From positions 3,224,001-3,288,000 of the forward strand of contig NZ_CP045652.1 in the NCBI RefSeq assembly GCF_009557615.1: a stretch of DNA of 64,000 bases, read 5' to 3'. Position 1 is the stretch's first letter; every line of letters starts with the position of its first letter. Positions 27,148-35,854 of the stretch are shown piece by piece. Position numbers and translations under genes: made by a program. The notes below the pieces were generated by a model. That model was not told where the DNA came from. It did not search any database and saw nothing but the letters and a program-made list of their open reading frames with translations. Source of the stretch: Sphingobacteruim zhuxiongii (GTDB taxonomy: Bacteria > Bacteroidota > Bacteroidia > Sphingobacteriales > Sphingobacteriaceae).

Positions 27148-29886
27148 TTAAAACTTATAAGATAAACCTGCACTAAAATCCATACCTCTACGATAACGCT
27201 CAACCATTAACTTAGGCGCGTCATTCGAAAACTCCATTGTTAACTCTCTATATGGATTGATGATGTTTTCCGCCTTAATCGAGAAGCCAATTTTCTTATT
27301 CACTGTTCCTCTTAGATTGAAGTCAAACGTCGGAATTCCTTTCTCCATAATATTTCCAAATCCTCTTGTTCCAATAGAGAATATGCGGTCAGAGAAATAG
27401 TTGAAAACAAATGTTGGCATAAGTTCAACTTTATTTACGTTCAGCTTATAGGTTAAATCAGCGTTTAACATTAAAGGGGATGCGCCTTCCAATTGATCAG
27501 AAGTCTTTGTAAACTGCGCAAGAGGATTTTCTAACTTTTGCTTCGAATGCAAGTAGGATACATTCAATCCAGCAGATAGAACATTCTCACCATTAGCAGT
27601 TGCCGTTTTGATCAAATCCTTCTTGATTTCCATTTCGGCACCTATTACATCTGCTGCACCACCAACGTTTAAGAAGGTTAACGTATTACCACCAGATGGG
27701 ATTGTCGAGCGACCGATAGGATTTTTGATATGCTTATAGAATACGCCAAATGAGATTAATTCACCATTTTCAGGATAAAACTCCCATTTCAAATCGCCAT
27801 TATAAGATTCCGAAGGAATCAATCCTGAGTTACCTTCTGTATTATTATTCTGACCTGCATATCGCATTGGAGCAATTTCAATAAACTGCGGCAAGGTATA
27901 TGTCTTACTTCCAGAACCACGTAAGATCATCTTTTCGCCTAAATTATATTTCAAATTCAAACTCGGTAAAAAGAAAGATTTATCAATTTTCGAGGGGCCA
28001 ATAATATCACTTTGCGTCACATTGGTATAAAAGTCAACATCTTGATTCACCTTATCGTAGCGTAAGCCCAACACAGCTGTGAAGTCAGCATTGAATTGGT
28101 AAGTTGCACTCGCGATAGCGCTGTGAATATTCTTTTTACCGTTATAGTAAAATGGAAGAAATGCAAACTCATCATTCTTGCCACGCAGCGTCATTAAATT
28201 AAATATCGAACCTAATTGACCAGTATTAAAATATTGATCAGGGTTAGCAACATCTACATTATTATTGTAAGGAGGCAATAATTCATGATTAAAAATAGTT
28301 GCCTCAAACGCTCTTTTGGTCATATTAGCATTATAGCCGAAATCAATTTTCCGATCGAATCCTTCTTCATTGTCTATTTTATAGGTTAGAATTGCACGGC
28401 TAACAAAACCTTTTTCATTCATCGTCGAAAAATAACGTTCATTGGTACCTGAGGAGTTCGAATTGAAACGATATTTACCAGAATTCTCAATGAAGCTATT
28501 CACTCTTCTGTCTGGTTCATTCCCGATAACATAATTATAACCTAAAGCTACATCTGCACTCCAATTTTGATTGAACTCATATTTACCTAAGATTTGAGAG
28601 ACAGAAATATGGTTATCATTGATTTGTTGTCTGCGTGCAAACTCAAGGTCTCCTTCGACTTCATTTGCATTTTTACCAGAAAACTCAGAAAAATCTTGAG
28701 CTTGATCATGAATATAAAGGGAATTAAAACTTACGCTACCTTTATCGAATGCATAACGCAGGTTAACCATTGCATTTTGCGAAACATTGTATTGGTTTTT
28801 AACATAAGTTTGATCCTGATAAACTTGGCCTGCAGAAGTTGCAGCACCGATGCGACCTTCGGCAAATCGATATTTAGAGTCCATACCGGCAGTGAAAAAT
28901 AAACTTAATGTATTCCCACCTAAATTAAATCGACGGTTACCTAAAATCTTAAAATCCGAATTAACTAAGTTATTAATAGGCTTTGCTGTCCAACTATTCT
29001 TGAAAGAATAATCTTGTAAGGTGCTAATATGATGTTTTGAACCTCCATTCAGTGTGCCTAACCAGCTTGTTCCATCAATTCTCTTGAAGTTATCTTTTCC
29101 AATGGTTTGAGAATTGGCTCCCGCAGAAGCTGCAATTTCTAAACTATTGCCAGTAGCTTCTTTTGTAAAGATATCGACGTTCGCTCCAGCAACGTCTCCT
29201 CCGATAAATGGATTAAACGTTTTGTTAACATTGATACTTTGAATAACATCCGAACTGAAGAAATCTAAGGAGATATTTTTGTATAATGGGTCTTCAGAAG
29301 GTAAGGGCAATCCGTTTAGAGAAGATGAATTGTAACGATCTCCTAGACCACGAACGAAAACATTCTTCGCTCCTTCTTGTCTCGAAACACCCGCCATTTT
29401 TGTCAGTGCAGCGCGTGCGTCACTAACGCCTTTTCTAGATAGCTCTTGTGTTCCAATTGATTCGACCATCAAGTTAGATTTGCGTCTTTCCTCCAAAAGC
29501 GCAAGCTCTGTAGCTTTCTCTCTGCGTCGTGTAACAACGACTTCTTCAATCACGGCATCCTTATTTTTAAGTGCAAAAGAAATAAACTCAGTGTCTGAAG
29601 CACTTAGCGTAAATTTCAACTCTTGCCCATCATATCCCATAATACTTGCGCGAATTAAATAGTCGGCAGGTTTATTACTAGGAAGTGGAATGTAGAACTC
29701 TCCCTTTTCATTGGTAGTAGTTCCTAATTGTGAGTTAGCAATCGTAATGGTTGCTCCCTTTAATGGCTCGTAGCTTTCTACATCAACTACAACCCCTTTT
29801 ACACCGTATGCTACTTGTTGAGCATGTGCAACAAGCGTTGCAACACATAAGAGCATAACCGTAAATAATGATTTAATACAATTCAT
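27148..29886 (-). CDS. TonB-dependent receptor paired with beta-helix lipoprotein
   Basis: Outer-membrane receptor of 912 residues. Signal peptide (residues 1-22, ending VAHAQ), carboxypeptidase-regulatory-like domain (about 27-112), plug with IEEVVVTRRREKATELALLE, VRGLGDRYNSSSLNGLPLP and SSDVIQSINVNKTFNP, then a barrel ending in the aromatic FSAGLSYKF. No SusD follows; instead a beta-helix lipoprotein gene lies downstream. Upstream, a -7 element (29907-29914) and a cluster of dyads separate it from a divergent ABC operon with a His-rich permease. That hints at a metal or metal-bound substrate, but the sequence of the receptor itself is not His-rich. Confidence 0.92.
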   Translation of the reverse strand: MNCIKSLFTVMLLCVATLVAHAQQVAYGVKGVVVDVESYEPLKGATITIANSQLGTTTNEKGEFYIPLPSNKPADYLIRASIMGYDGQELKFTLSASDTEFISFALKNKDAVIEEVVVTRRREKATELALLEERRKSNLMVESIGTQELSRKGVSDARAALTKMAGVSRQEGAKNVFVRGLGDRYNSSSLNGLPLPSEDPLYKNISLDFFSSDVIQSINVNKTFNPFIGGDVAGANVDIFTKEATGNSLEIAASAGANSQTIGKDNFKRIDGTSWLGTLNGGSKHHISTLQDYSFKNSWTAKPINNLVNSDFKILGNRRFNLGGNTLSLFFTAGMDSKYRFAEGRIGAATSAGQVYQDQTYVKNQYNVSQNAMVNLRYAFDKGSVSFNSLYIHDQAQDFSEFSGKNANEVEGDLEFARRQQINDNHISVSQILGKYEFNQNWSADVALGYNYVIGNEPDRRVNSFIENSGKYRFNSNSSGTNERYFSTMNEKGFVSRAILTYKIDNEEGFDRKIDFGYNANMTKRAFEATIFNHELLPPYNNNVDVANPDQYFNTGQLGSIFNLMTLRGKNDEFAFLPFYYNGKKNIHSAIASATYQFNADFTAVLGLRYDKVNQDVDFYTNVTQSDIIGPSKIDKSFFLPSLNLKYNLGEKMILRGSGSKTYTLPQFIEIAPMRYAGQNNNTEGNSGLIPSESYNGDLKWEFYPENGELISFGVFYKHIKNPIGRSTIPSGGNTLTFLNVGGAADVIGAEMEIKKDLIKTATANGENVLSAGLNVSYLHSKQKLENPLAQFTKTSDQLEGASPLMLNADLTYKLNVNKVELMPTFVFNYFSDRIFSIGTRGFGNIMEKGIPTFDFNLRGTVNKKIGFSIKAENIINPYRELTMEFSNDAPKLMVERYRRGMDFSAGLSYKF

Positions 29887-29906
29887 AGTATGTTAATATT
29901 ATGTTG

Positions 29907-29914
29907 CAAAACTA
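29907..29914 (-). promoter_or_regulatory. -7 promoter element of the TonB/beta-helix operon
   Basis: Minus strand TAGTTTTG, exact to TAnnTTTG. The position expected for its -33 box falls inside the inverted repeat at 29934-29959, so a protein bound there should block this promoter. Confidence 0.5.
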
Positions 29915-29933
29915 TAAGCTAGTTGTTAGGTGA

Positions 29934-29959
29934 ATATTAAGATTCTATTATCTTAATAT
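29934..29959. promoter_or_regulatory. Candidate operator: perfect 10-bp inverted repeat
   Basis: Arms 29934-29943 and 29950-29959 (ATATTAAGAT and its complement), 6-nt spacer. Placed between divergent operons over the likely -33 region of the TonB gene. The regulator is unknown. Confidence 0.55.
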
Positions 29960-29965
29960 GAGTCG

Positions 29966-29977
29966 TTCGTTAACGAA
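29966..29977. promoter_or_regulatory. Candidate operator: 12-bp perfect palindrome
   Basis: TTCGTTAACGAA, 6 nt right of the first inverted repeat. Two dyads this close in a divergent promoter region suggest one or two DNA-binding dimers. Confidence 0.45.
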
Positions 29978-30027
29978 TTGTTAAGCCGTGAACAGTTAGG
30001 ATTAATCGGGATTAAATTGGGAGAAAC

Positions 30028-30039
30028 GACTAAATAGTC
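30028..30039. promoter_or_regulatory. Third dyad ahead of the ABC operon
   Basis: GACTAAATAGTC (5-bp arms, 2-nt centre), 23 nt before ATG 30063. A GGATTAA direct repeat with 10-bp period (29999-30005 and 30009-30015) lies just upstream. Confidence 0.35.
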
Positions 30040-30062
30040 TTAAATTGCAACAAAGTAACATT

Positions 30063-30710
30063 ATGAACGAGTTTGTGCTACACACAGAAAGTTTGTCCTA
30101 CCAATATCCAAAGGGCTCCAAACTTAACTTTGAAAACCTGAGCGTTTCCAAGCAAAAACACACGCTTATCCTAGGAGAGTCAGGCTCTGGAAAATCAACA
30201 TTGTTAAATCTGATTGCTGGTTTTTCCGCTCCCACTACCGGAAAGGTTTTTATTCAAGGACAAGATATCTATCAATTACAGGAATCAAATCTAGATCATT
30301 TTCGTGCAAAGAATTTGGGCTTTATCTTTCAAGAAGCTCATTTATTGAAAAACCTCACCATTGTCGAGAATATTAAGCTTGCACAATCGTTAGCTAATTA
30401 TCCCGTTAATGAAGCCGATATTATTGAGCTTTTGAAAAAACTACAATTGGATCAACTTGCCAACCGCAAGCCGAATGAGCTAAGCCGAGGACAAGTGCAG
30501 CGTGTAGCAATCGCTAGAGCATTAATTAATAAACCAGCATTACTAATCGCTGACGAACCAACCGCAGCCTTAGATGACAAGAATACTTTTTTAGTCATTG
30601 AACTAATCAAAGCCCTAGCTGACGAACAGGGAAGCACTTTGATTATCTCCACTCATGACAAAAGATTAAAGGACGAATTCAGCAATAACTATCAACTATC
30701 GCCATTATAA
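30063..30710 (+). CDS. ABC transporter ATP-binding protein (LolD/MacB type)
   Basis: Cytoplasmic ATPase of 215 residues that energises the FtsX-type permease encoded 1 nt downstream. Walker A GESGSGKST, Q-loop IFQEAHLL, signature ELSRGQVQRVAIARAL and Walker B LLIADEPTAALD are intact. The group is that of LolD, MacB and FtsE, whose partners usually move lipoproteins, drugs or signals by mechanotransmission rather than by a classic channel. A TTG at 30045 could extend it by six residues, but ATG 30063 is preferred. It is first in a three-gene operon with the His-rich permease and a DUF3299-like protein. Confidence 0.9.
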   Translation: MNEFVLHTESLSYQYPKGSKLNFENLSVSKQKHTLILGESGSGKSTLLNLIAGFSAPTTGKVFIQGQDIYQLQESNLDHFRAKNLGFIFQEAHLLKNLTIVENIKLAQSLANYPVNEADIIELLKKLQLDQLANRKPNELSRGQVQRVAIARALINKPALLIADEPTAALDDKNTFLVIELIKALADEQGSTLIISTHDKRLKDEFSNNYQLSPL

Positions 30711-30711
30711 G

Positions 30712-32163
30712 ATGAATACATTTCAACTAGTCTGGAAGAATATCACACAACAATGGGGGTCCACTCTATTAAGCATTATTTTAACCGCATTCGGAGTTGC
30801 AATTCTAGTAAGCATATACATAACTAGCGATACTTTCGAGAAGCAACTCGATAGCAATAGTAAACAGGTCGATTTAGTAATTGGAGCGAAAGGAAGTCCA
30901 TTACAACTTATTTTAAGTACCCTCTACCATATTGACAATCCAACAGGAAACATCAAGCTTGCCGAAGCAGAGAAAATTAAAGACAACCCGTTTATCGAAA
31001 CTGCCGTTCCAATCTCGCTTGGAGATAATTATAAAGGGCATCGAATAATTGGTACAGACACCAGCTATATGGGGCTTTACGAACTCTCTCTCGCAGAAGG
31101 TAAATTATGGACGAAAAGTTTTGAAGTCGTTCTAGGAAGTGAAACCGCTCGAAAGCATCAACTAAAACTCGGCGATGAAATTCAGAGTGCTCACGGATTA
31201 GCGGAAAACGCACATATTCACGACGATCATCCATTCAAAGTTGTTGGAATATTAAAACCTTCAGCTACCGTTGTTGACAATTTGATTCTTTGTGACCTCC
31301 AAAGTGTATGGGATGTACATGGAATAAAACATGATGAACATGATCACGATCACGATCACGAACATGACCATGCAACACATGAACATACTGAGGAAACGGA
31401 TGAGCATGTGAACCACAACCATGAAATACAGCCAGCTGAAACCCAGCATATCCACACTAAAGAAGATGAGCACTCGCATGAGGGACATGATCACGCCACA
31501 ACAGGCCATGAAGAAGCTGAACAAAAAAGCAATTCCAAAACTTCTGATAGTCTAGTAACTGAGCGTCCGCGACCGAATGTCCTGATAAAAAGTATTGCTG
31601 AGGATGTGATACAAGATCATAGCTTAGAAATTACTGCGCTACTCGTTAAATACAGCTCACCAGCAGCCATCGGAGTGGTCCCTAAGTTGATTAATCAATC
31701 AACAAGTATGCAAGCCGCATCGCCAGCCCTGGAAACTGCACGCTTATTTTCGCTATTAGGCGTAGGTATAGATTCCTTAGAAATTTTAGCTTATGTGATT
31801 ATGATCATCGCTGGACTAAGTGTATTTATCAGTCTTTATAATGCATTAAAGGATAGGAAATACGATTTGGCGATTATGCGGGCACTTGGTGCTTCAAAGA
31901 TTAAACTATTCATATTGCTAATTGTCGAAGGTCTGGTGATAACGACTATTGGCGGATTATTGGGATTAGTATTTGGACATCTAGGCTTGTACCTAATCGG
32001 CACGCAAACAAGTCAAAGTGCGGATATCATTCAAGCTTTTAGCATTTATAACAAGGAATGGTTAATTTTGCTTACAGCATGCCTTATCGGTGTTATTGCT
32101 TCCGCAATTCCAGCAATTAAGGCATATAATACAACAATATCGACGATACTAGGGAATAAATAA
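30712..32163 (+). CDS. FtsX/MacB-type ABC permease with His-rich periplasmic loop
   Basis: Inner-membrane permease of 483 residues: one membrane segment at about 15-37, a MacB-like periplasmic domain, then three C-terminal membrane segments (FtsX domain, about 355-480, with KDRKYDLAIMRALGASKIKL). Unusually, residues 203-266 hold 20 His, mostly as HD, HE and HN pairs, inserted in the periplasmic domain. Such His/Asp stretches bind zinc, nickel or copper in ZnuA- and ZIP-type proteins (known). The gene is tightly packed between the ATPase and a DUF3299-like gene. A metal-sensing or metal-moving role is inferred; the family call is firm. Confidence 0.85.
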   Translation: MNTFQLVWKNITQQWGSTLLSIILTAFGVAILVSIYITSDTFEKQLDSNSKQVDLVIGAKGSPLQLILSTLYHIDNPTGNIKLAEAEKIKDNPFIETAVPISLGDNYKGHRIIGTDTSYMGLYELSLAEGKLWTKSFEVVLGSETARKHQLKLGDEIQSAHGLAENAHIHDDHPFKVVGILKPSATVVDNLILCDLQSVWDVHGIKHDEHDHDHDHEHDHATHEHTEETDEHVNHNHEIQPAETQHIHTKEDEHSHEGHDHATTGHEEAEQKSNSKTSDSLVTERPRPNVLIKSIAEDVIQDHSLEITALLVKYSSPAAIGVVPKLINQSTSMQAASPALETARLFSLLGVGIDSLEILAYVIMIIAGLSVFISLYNALKDRKYDLAIMRALGASKIKLFILLIVEGLVITTIGGLLGLVFGHLGLYLIGTQTSQSADIIQAFSIYNKEWLILLTACLIGVIASAIPAIKAYNTTISTILGNK

Positions 32164-32164
32164 A

Positions 32165-32647
32165 ATGAAGAGAATATTATTTACAGTTTTACTACTTACA
32201 GCCACTGTTTCTTTTTCAAAGGCACAAATCGGTAATTATAACCAAAATCAGGTTCCTGATCATACTCCAATGATGAACAGTACTTGGGAGGCAATTGACA
32301 AGATGATGTATAAAGTATCGACGGTCGGCAATAAAAAAGTCTATACTCCGAGCTATCCCGCTCCGTTGAAAAAACTGGAAAACACGATAGTTGAACTTCC
32401 TGGTTATATTGTACCATTGGTAAGTGGTCGTAACCATAGCACATTTATGCTATCAGTTTTACCAATTACACAATGTCAATTTTGCGGAACCAATGGAATT
32501 CCACCGATGGTAGAAATTTTCATGAAGAAAGGAACAGTAAAGTTTAGCGATGAGCCGATTAAGATTAAAGGTAGAATGAAGTTTAATGCAGAACCATTAA
32601 AAGGAAATGCTGAAATTCAAATTTTCGAAGCCGTATTAATTGACTAA
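32165..32647 (+). CDS. Exported DUF3299-like protein
   Basis: A 160-residue exported protein: Sec signal peptide (MKRILFTVLLLTATVSFSKA), then an alpha/beta domain with VELPGYIVPLVSGRNHSTFM and LPITQCQFCGTNGIPPMVEI. The G-Y-x-x-P-L strand and the following C-x-x-C-containing segment recall DUF3299, whose members accompany FtsX-type ABC operons, including (from memory) the zinc-responsive zrg operon of Vibrio cholerae. It starts 1 nt after the permease gene and its stop codon directly abuts the stop codon of the converging rsmE. Function unknown; possible periplasmic metal handling. Confidence 0.68.
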   Translation: MKRILFTVLLLTATVSFSKAQIGNYNQNQVPDHTPMMNSTWEAIDKMMYKVSTVGNKKVYTPSYPAPLKKLENTIVELPGYIVPLVSGRNHSTFMLSVLPITQCQFCGTNGIPPMVEIFMKKGTVKFSDEPIKIKGRMKFNAEPLKGNAEIQIFEAVLID

Positions 32648-33361
32648 TTAACGGTTTAACAACGCAATTTCTAAGCAGGCATAAAGGGCAGCAGTTTCTG
32701 TCCGCAGTCTTGCTTCACCAAGAGATACAGGATGGAATCCAGCAGCGAGAGCTTGCTGGATTTCTTTTTGTGAGAAATCCCCCTCCGGTCCAATTAGGAT
32801 TAAATATTTTTGTGCTTTCGCAAACGACTGGTTTAAATATACCTTTTCATCGTCTTCACAGTGGGCGATTGCTTTATTATAGTCTGAGTCTTTTTGGAGT
32901 GAAATAAATCGATCAAAACTAATTGCTTCGTTCAAAACAGGCATATAGGCCTTTAACGATTGTTTCATCGCCGATATAATCACTTTGTTTAACCGATCTA
33001 TTTTAACATCCTTACGCTCGGAATGCTCGCTTATAATCGGCGTTATTTCTTGAATACCAATCTCCGTTGCCTTTTCTAAAAACCATTCGATGCGATCGAT
33101 ATTCTTCGTAGGGGCAACTGCAATATGCAGATGATAATTTGGCTTTTGGAAATCAAATACTCTTGATTTTATTTCCAGCGTACAACGCTTCGGATGTGCA
33201 TCGATAATTTCTGCTTGATACATGCCCCCTCTCCCGTCAATCAGTTGAACTGTATCTGTATTCTCTAAACGTAGAACACGGATGGCATGTTTACTTTCCT
33301 CTTCGCTCAATTGGTAGTGAGAGGCCTGTTTATCTAGGTCAGGGGTATAAAATAAATGCAT
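32648..33361 (-). CDS. rsmE: 16S rRNA (uracil-1498-N3)-methyltransferase
   Basis: RsmE methylates U1498 of 16S rRNA. The 237-residue protein has an N-terminal PUA-like domain (HAIRVLRLENTDTVQLIDGR) and a SPOUT knot fold: IAVAPTKNIDRIEWFLEKAT, EHSERK, MKQSLKAYMPVLNEAISF and the SAM-binding LILIGPEGDFSQKEI followed by SLGEARLRTETAALYACL. It is last in the dedA-ppa-ppa-corC-rsmE unit, 12 nt after corC. Its stop codon touches that of the converging DUF3299-like gene, leaving no room for a terminator between them. Confidence 0.95.
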   Translation of the reverse strand: MHLFYTPDLDKQASHYQLSEEESKHAIRVLRLENTDTVQLIDGRGGMYQAEIIDAHPKRCTLEIKSRVFDFQKPNYHLHIAVAPTKNIDRIEWFLEKATEIGIQEITPIISEHSERKDVKIDRLNKVIISAMKQSLKAYMPVLNEAISFDRFISLQKDSDYNKAIAHCEDDEKVYLNQSFAKAQKYLILIGPEGDFSQKEIQQALAAGFHPVSLGEARLRTETAALYACLEIALLNR

Positions 33362-33373
33362 CTTTAGCGTCGA

Positions 33374-34687
33374 TTAATCCTCATCATCATCATGCGCGGT
33401 TTCAATCAAATCCAATTTAACGAATTCAATATTTTGCTGCGTTTTCTTCATAATGGTAAAGCAGTAGCCAAGCTCTTCTTTACTATCGCCGACATCTGGA
33501 ATACGTTCGAAAATATGACTAACCAATCCGGCTACCGTATCATAATCTGAACTCTCCGGCAATTCTAACGGTAAATAACCATTTGCATCATGAACACTAG
33601 AGCCCGCGTCAACCATGAATTCTGTTTCAGAAATCTGCTCAACAACTGGTGTTTCCTCATCGTACTCATCTTGAATCTCGCCGACTAACTCTTCCACGAT
33701 ATCCTCCAATGTAACCATACCGGCAGTTCCACCAAACTCATCCAGGACAAAAGCAATTTGAATGCGCTTCTGCTGAAACTCCGTCATCAAATCATTGATC
33801 TTCTTAGTTTCTGGAATAAAGTAAGGCTTACGCATAATATTCTTCAACACGACCTCCTTACCCTTAACTAATAACGGTAATATATCTTTCGTGTGAACGA
33901 CACCAATAATTTGATCGATATTTTCGTCATAAATAGGAATACGCGAGTATCCTTCCTCTGTTACTGTTTCTATAAAAGCGTCAGCAGTTTCGTTTTGCTC
34001 CACTGCAATGATCTTCGTACGAGGAACCATAATGTTCTTAACAATGCGCTCGTTGAAATCAAACACATTCTTAATTAACTCATGTTCCGAGTTATTCAAT
34101 GCACCGCTCTCCTTACCTTTTTCCAAGAGATATTGTAATTCTTCCGATGAGTGACTCGCTTCATGCGTACTTACCTGAACCCCAATCAATCGTAACAAGA
34201 AATTAGCAAATCCGTTTAATAAAAAGATAATCGGTTTGAAAACATAGTAGAAAAATTGCAAAGGTATAGCCACCTTCATGGTTGTTGCAACCGGCTTTTG
34301 TATAGCAATTGATTTCGGTGCTAATTCACCAAAGACAATATGCAAAAAGGTAATTATACTAAAGGCCAGTACATGTCCCAAATTGGTCGCTAATTTACCT
34401 GTAAGTTCGACATTGAACCAACCAAATACCTCATGTACAATTTGCGTCATAACCGCTTCACCGACCCAACCGAGTGCTAAGGAAGCAAGGGTAATCCCTA
34501 ATTGTGTTGCCGCTAAATAACCATCTAGATGATCCGTAATGTTCTTTGCGATCTGTGCGACTTTACTACCGGACTTTGCTTGTAGTTCAATTTGAGAAGC
34601 ACGAACTTTTACAATCGCAAATTCAGCTGCAACGAAAAAACCATTAGCGAGTACTAAAAAAATAGTCCAAAAAATATCAATTGCCAT
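33374..34687 (-). CDS. CNNM/CorC-family membrane protein with CBS domains
   Basis: Inner-membrane protein of 437 residues: a CNNM (DUF21) domain with about four membrane segments (1-190, FWTIFLVLANGFFVAAEFAI), a CBS pair (about 205-335, VPRTKIIAV, YSRIPIYDENIDQIIGVVHT) and a CorC/HlyC C-terminal domain (about 350-430). Relatives (CorC, YtfL, MpfA) take part in magnesium or cobalt export. The ATG lies inside the upstream pyrophosphatase gene (11-nt overlap), suggesting translational coupling. Its place after two Mg-dependent pyrophosphatase genes may be meaningful (inference). Confidence 0.9.
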   Translation of the reverse strand: MAIDIFWTIFLVLANGFFVAAEFAIVKVRASQIELQAKSGSKVAQIAKNITDHLDGYLAATQLGITLASLALGWVGEAVMTQIVHEVFGWFNVELTGKLATNLGHVLAFSIITFLHIVFGELAPKSIAIQKPVATTMKVAIPLQFFYYVFKPIIFLLNGFANFLLRLIGVQVSTHEASHSSEELQYLLEKGKESGALNNSEHELIKNVFDFNERIVKNIMVPRTKIIAVEQNETADAFIETVTEEGYSRIPIYDENIDQIIGVVHTKDILPLLVKGKEVVLKNIMRKPYFIPETKKINDLMTEFQQKRIQIAFVLDEFGGTAGMVTLEDIVEELVGEIQDEYDEETPVVEQISETEFMVDAGSSVHDANGYLPLELPESSDYDTVAGLVSHIFERIPDVGDSKEELGYCFTIMKKTQQNIEFVKLDLIETAHDDDED

Positions 34688-35297
34688 TTGTTAGGTCTTT
34701 ATTTCCGAATTGTGTTTTGTAATGTTCTAAACTCTCTAATATAACACTTTGAGCATCAGATTGTCCAGAAATATTTTCAATTTTTACCGACTTACCGTCG
34801 ATAGATTTATAGGTTTGAAAAAAATGAGAAATTTCCTTCATGATATGGGAAGGAAGATCAGAAAGATCATTGTACTCTTTTAGAATAGCATCCTGATGAG
34901 CTACAGCAATAATCTTATCATCTTGATCTCCAGAATCAAGCATACGCATCACGCCAATAACCCTTGCATCAACGAGTGAATAAGGGGCTAAATCTTGTGA
35001 ACATAATACTAAAATATCTAGGGGATCGCTATCGCCACAGTAGGATTGTGGGATAAAACCATAATTAGTTGGATAGACTACTGAAGCATTCAGCACTCTA
35101 TCCAACTTTAGAAGACCGGAAGTCTTATCAATTTCATATTTCGCTCTAGAACCCTTAGTGATTTCAATGACAGCAGTTACTACTTTCGGAGCTTCTTTGC
35201 CCGGAGAGAGCTGATGCCAAGGATGTTGCTGAGCATTGGCGGAAAAAATCCCGACAAATAGCAACAATGCTATGGTCCAGAGCCTATCGACGTCCAT
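34677..35297 (-). CDS. Inorganic pyrophosphatase with signal peptide (exported paralogue)
   Basis: Family I soluble pyrophosphatase of 206 residues preceded by a Sec signal peptide (MDVDRLWTIALLLFVGIFSA, cleavage near NAQ), so it should hydrolyse pyrophosphate in the periplasm. Active-site residues appear complete: VIEITKGSRAKYEID, LDRV, NYGFIPQ, GDSDPLDIL, and [13 protein letters not shown]. It is by eye roughly 60% identical to the cytoplasmic enzyme encoded 8 nt upstream, from which it probably arose by tandem duplication plus gain of a leader. Its 3' end overlaps the corC-like gene by 11 nt. Exported family I enzymes are unusual in bacteria. Confidence 0.9.
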   Translation of the reverse strand: MDVDRLWTIALLLFVGIFSANAQQHPWHQLSPGKEAPKVVTAVIEITKGSRAKYEIDKTSGLLKLDRVLNASVVYPTNYGFIPQSYCGDSDPLDILVLCSQDLAPYSLVDARVIGVMRMLDSGDQDDKIIAVAHQDAILKEYNDLSDLPSHIMKEISHFFQTYKSIDGKSVKIENISGQSDAQSVILESLEHYKTQFGNKDLTNGN

Positions 35298-35305
35298 ATC
35301 TAAGG

Positions 35306-35848
35306 TTATTTGTTTCGAATTTCTTTGTTGTACAATTCAATACTCTCTAAAATAATGTTTTGAGCGTATGAACGTCCATATAAGTTTTCAATAGATACGT
35401 TTTTATCTTCAAGAGCTTTGTAGTCTTGGAAGAAACGAACGATCTCTTTCATAGTATGCGGAGGAAGTTCTGATAGGTCATTGATGTAATTTACTGACAT
35501 ATCATGTTTTGCTACAGCGATAATCTTATCGTCTTGCTCGCCATTGTCGATCATATGCATAACGCCGATAACTTTAGCTTCGATCAAGCTCATTGGATAA
35601 ACATCCACTGAACATAAAACAAGGATATCTAATGGATCTTTATCATCACAATAGGTTTGTGGAATAAAGCCATAATTTGCAGGATACATTACGGAAGAAA
35701 ATAGGACACGATCCAACTTGATTAATCCACTATCTTTGTCGATTTCGTATTTCGCTTTTGAACCTTTAGGAATTTCGATAATAGCATTCACGGAATTAGG
35801 CAAGTCTTCTCCAGGAGAAACTTGGTGCCAGGGATGTTGTGTACTCAT
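35306..35848 (-). CDS. ppa: Inorganic pyrophosphatase, cytoplasmic
   Basis: Family I soluble pyrophosphatase of 180 residues, which hydrolyses pyrophosphate from biosynthesis to phosphate. No leader. Conserved residues seen: [15 protein letters not shown] (Glu, Lys), LDRV (Arg), ANYGFIPQ (Tyr), DDKDPLDIL (metal-binding Asp residues; Lys replaces the usual small residue) and [13 protein letters not shown] (Asp, Asp, Lys). It lies 6 nt after dedA and 8 nt before the exported copy. The name is safe by family; whether it is the only cytoplasmic enzyme cannot be told from this window. Confidence 0.94.
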   Translation of the reverse strand: MSTQHPWHQVSPGEDLPNSVNAIIEIPKGSKAKYEIDKDSGLIKLDRVLFSSVMYPANYGFIPQTYCDDKDPLDILVLCSVDVYPMSLIEAKVIGVMHMIDNGEQDDKIIAVAKHDMSVNYINDLSELPPHTMKEIVRFFQDYKALEDKNVSIENLYGRSYAQNIILESIELYNKEIRNK

Positions 35849-35854
35849 TAAAAA

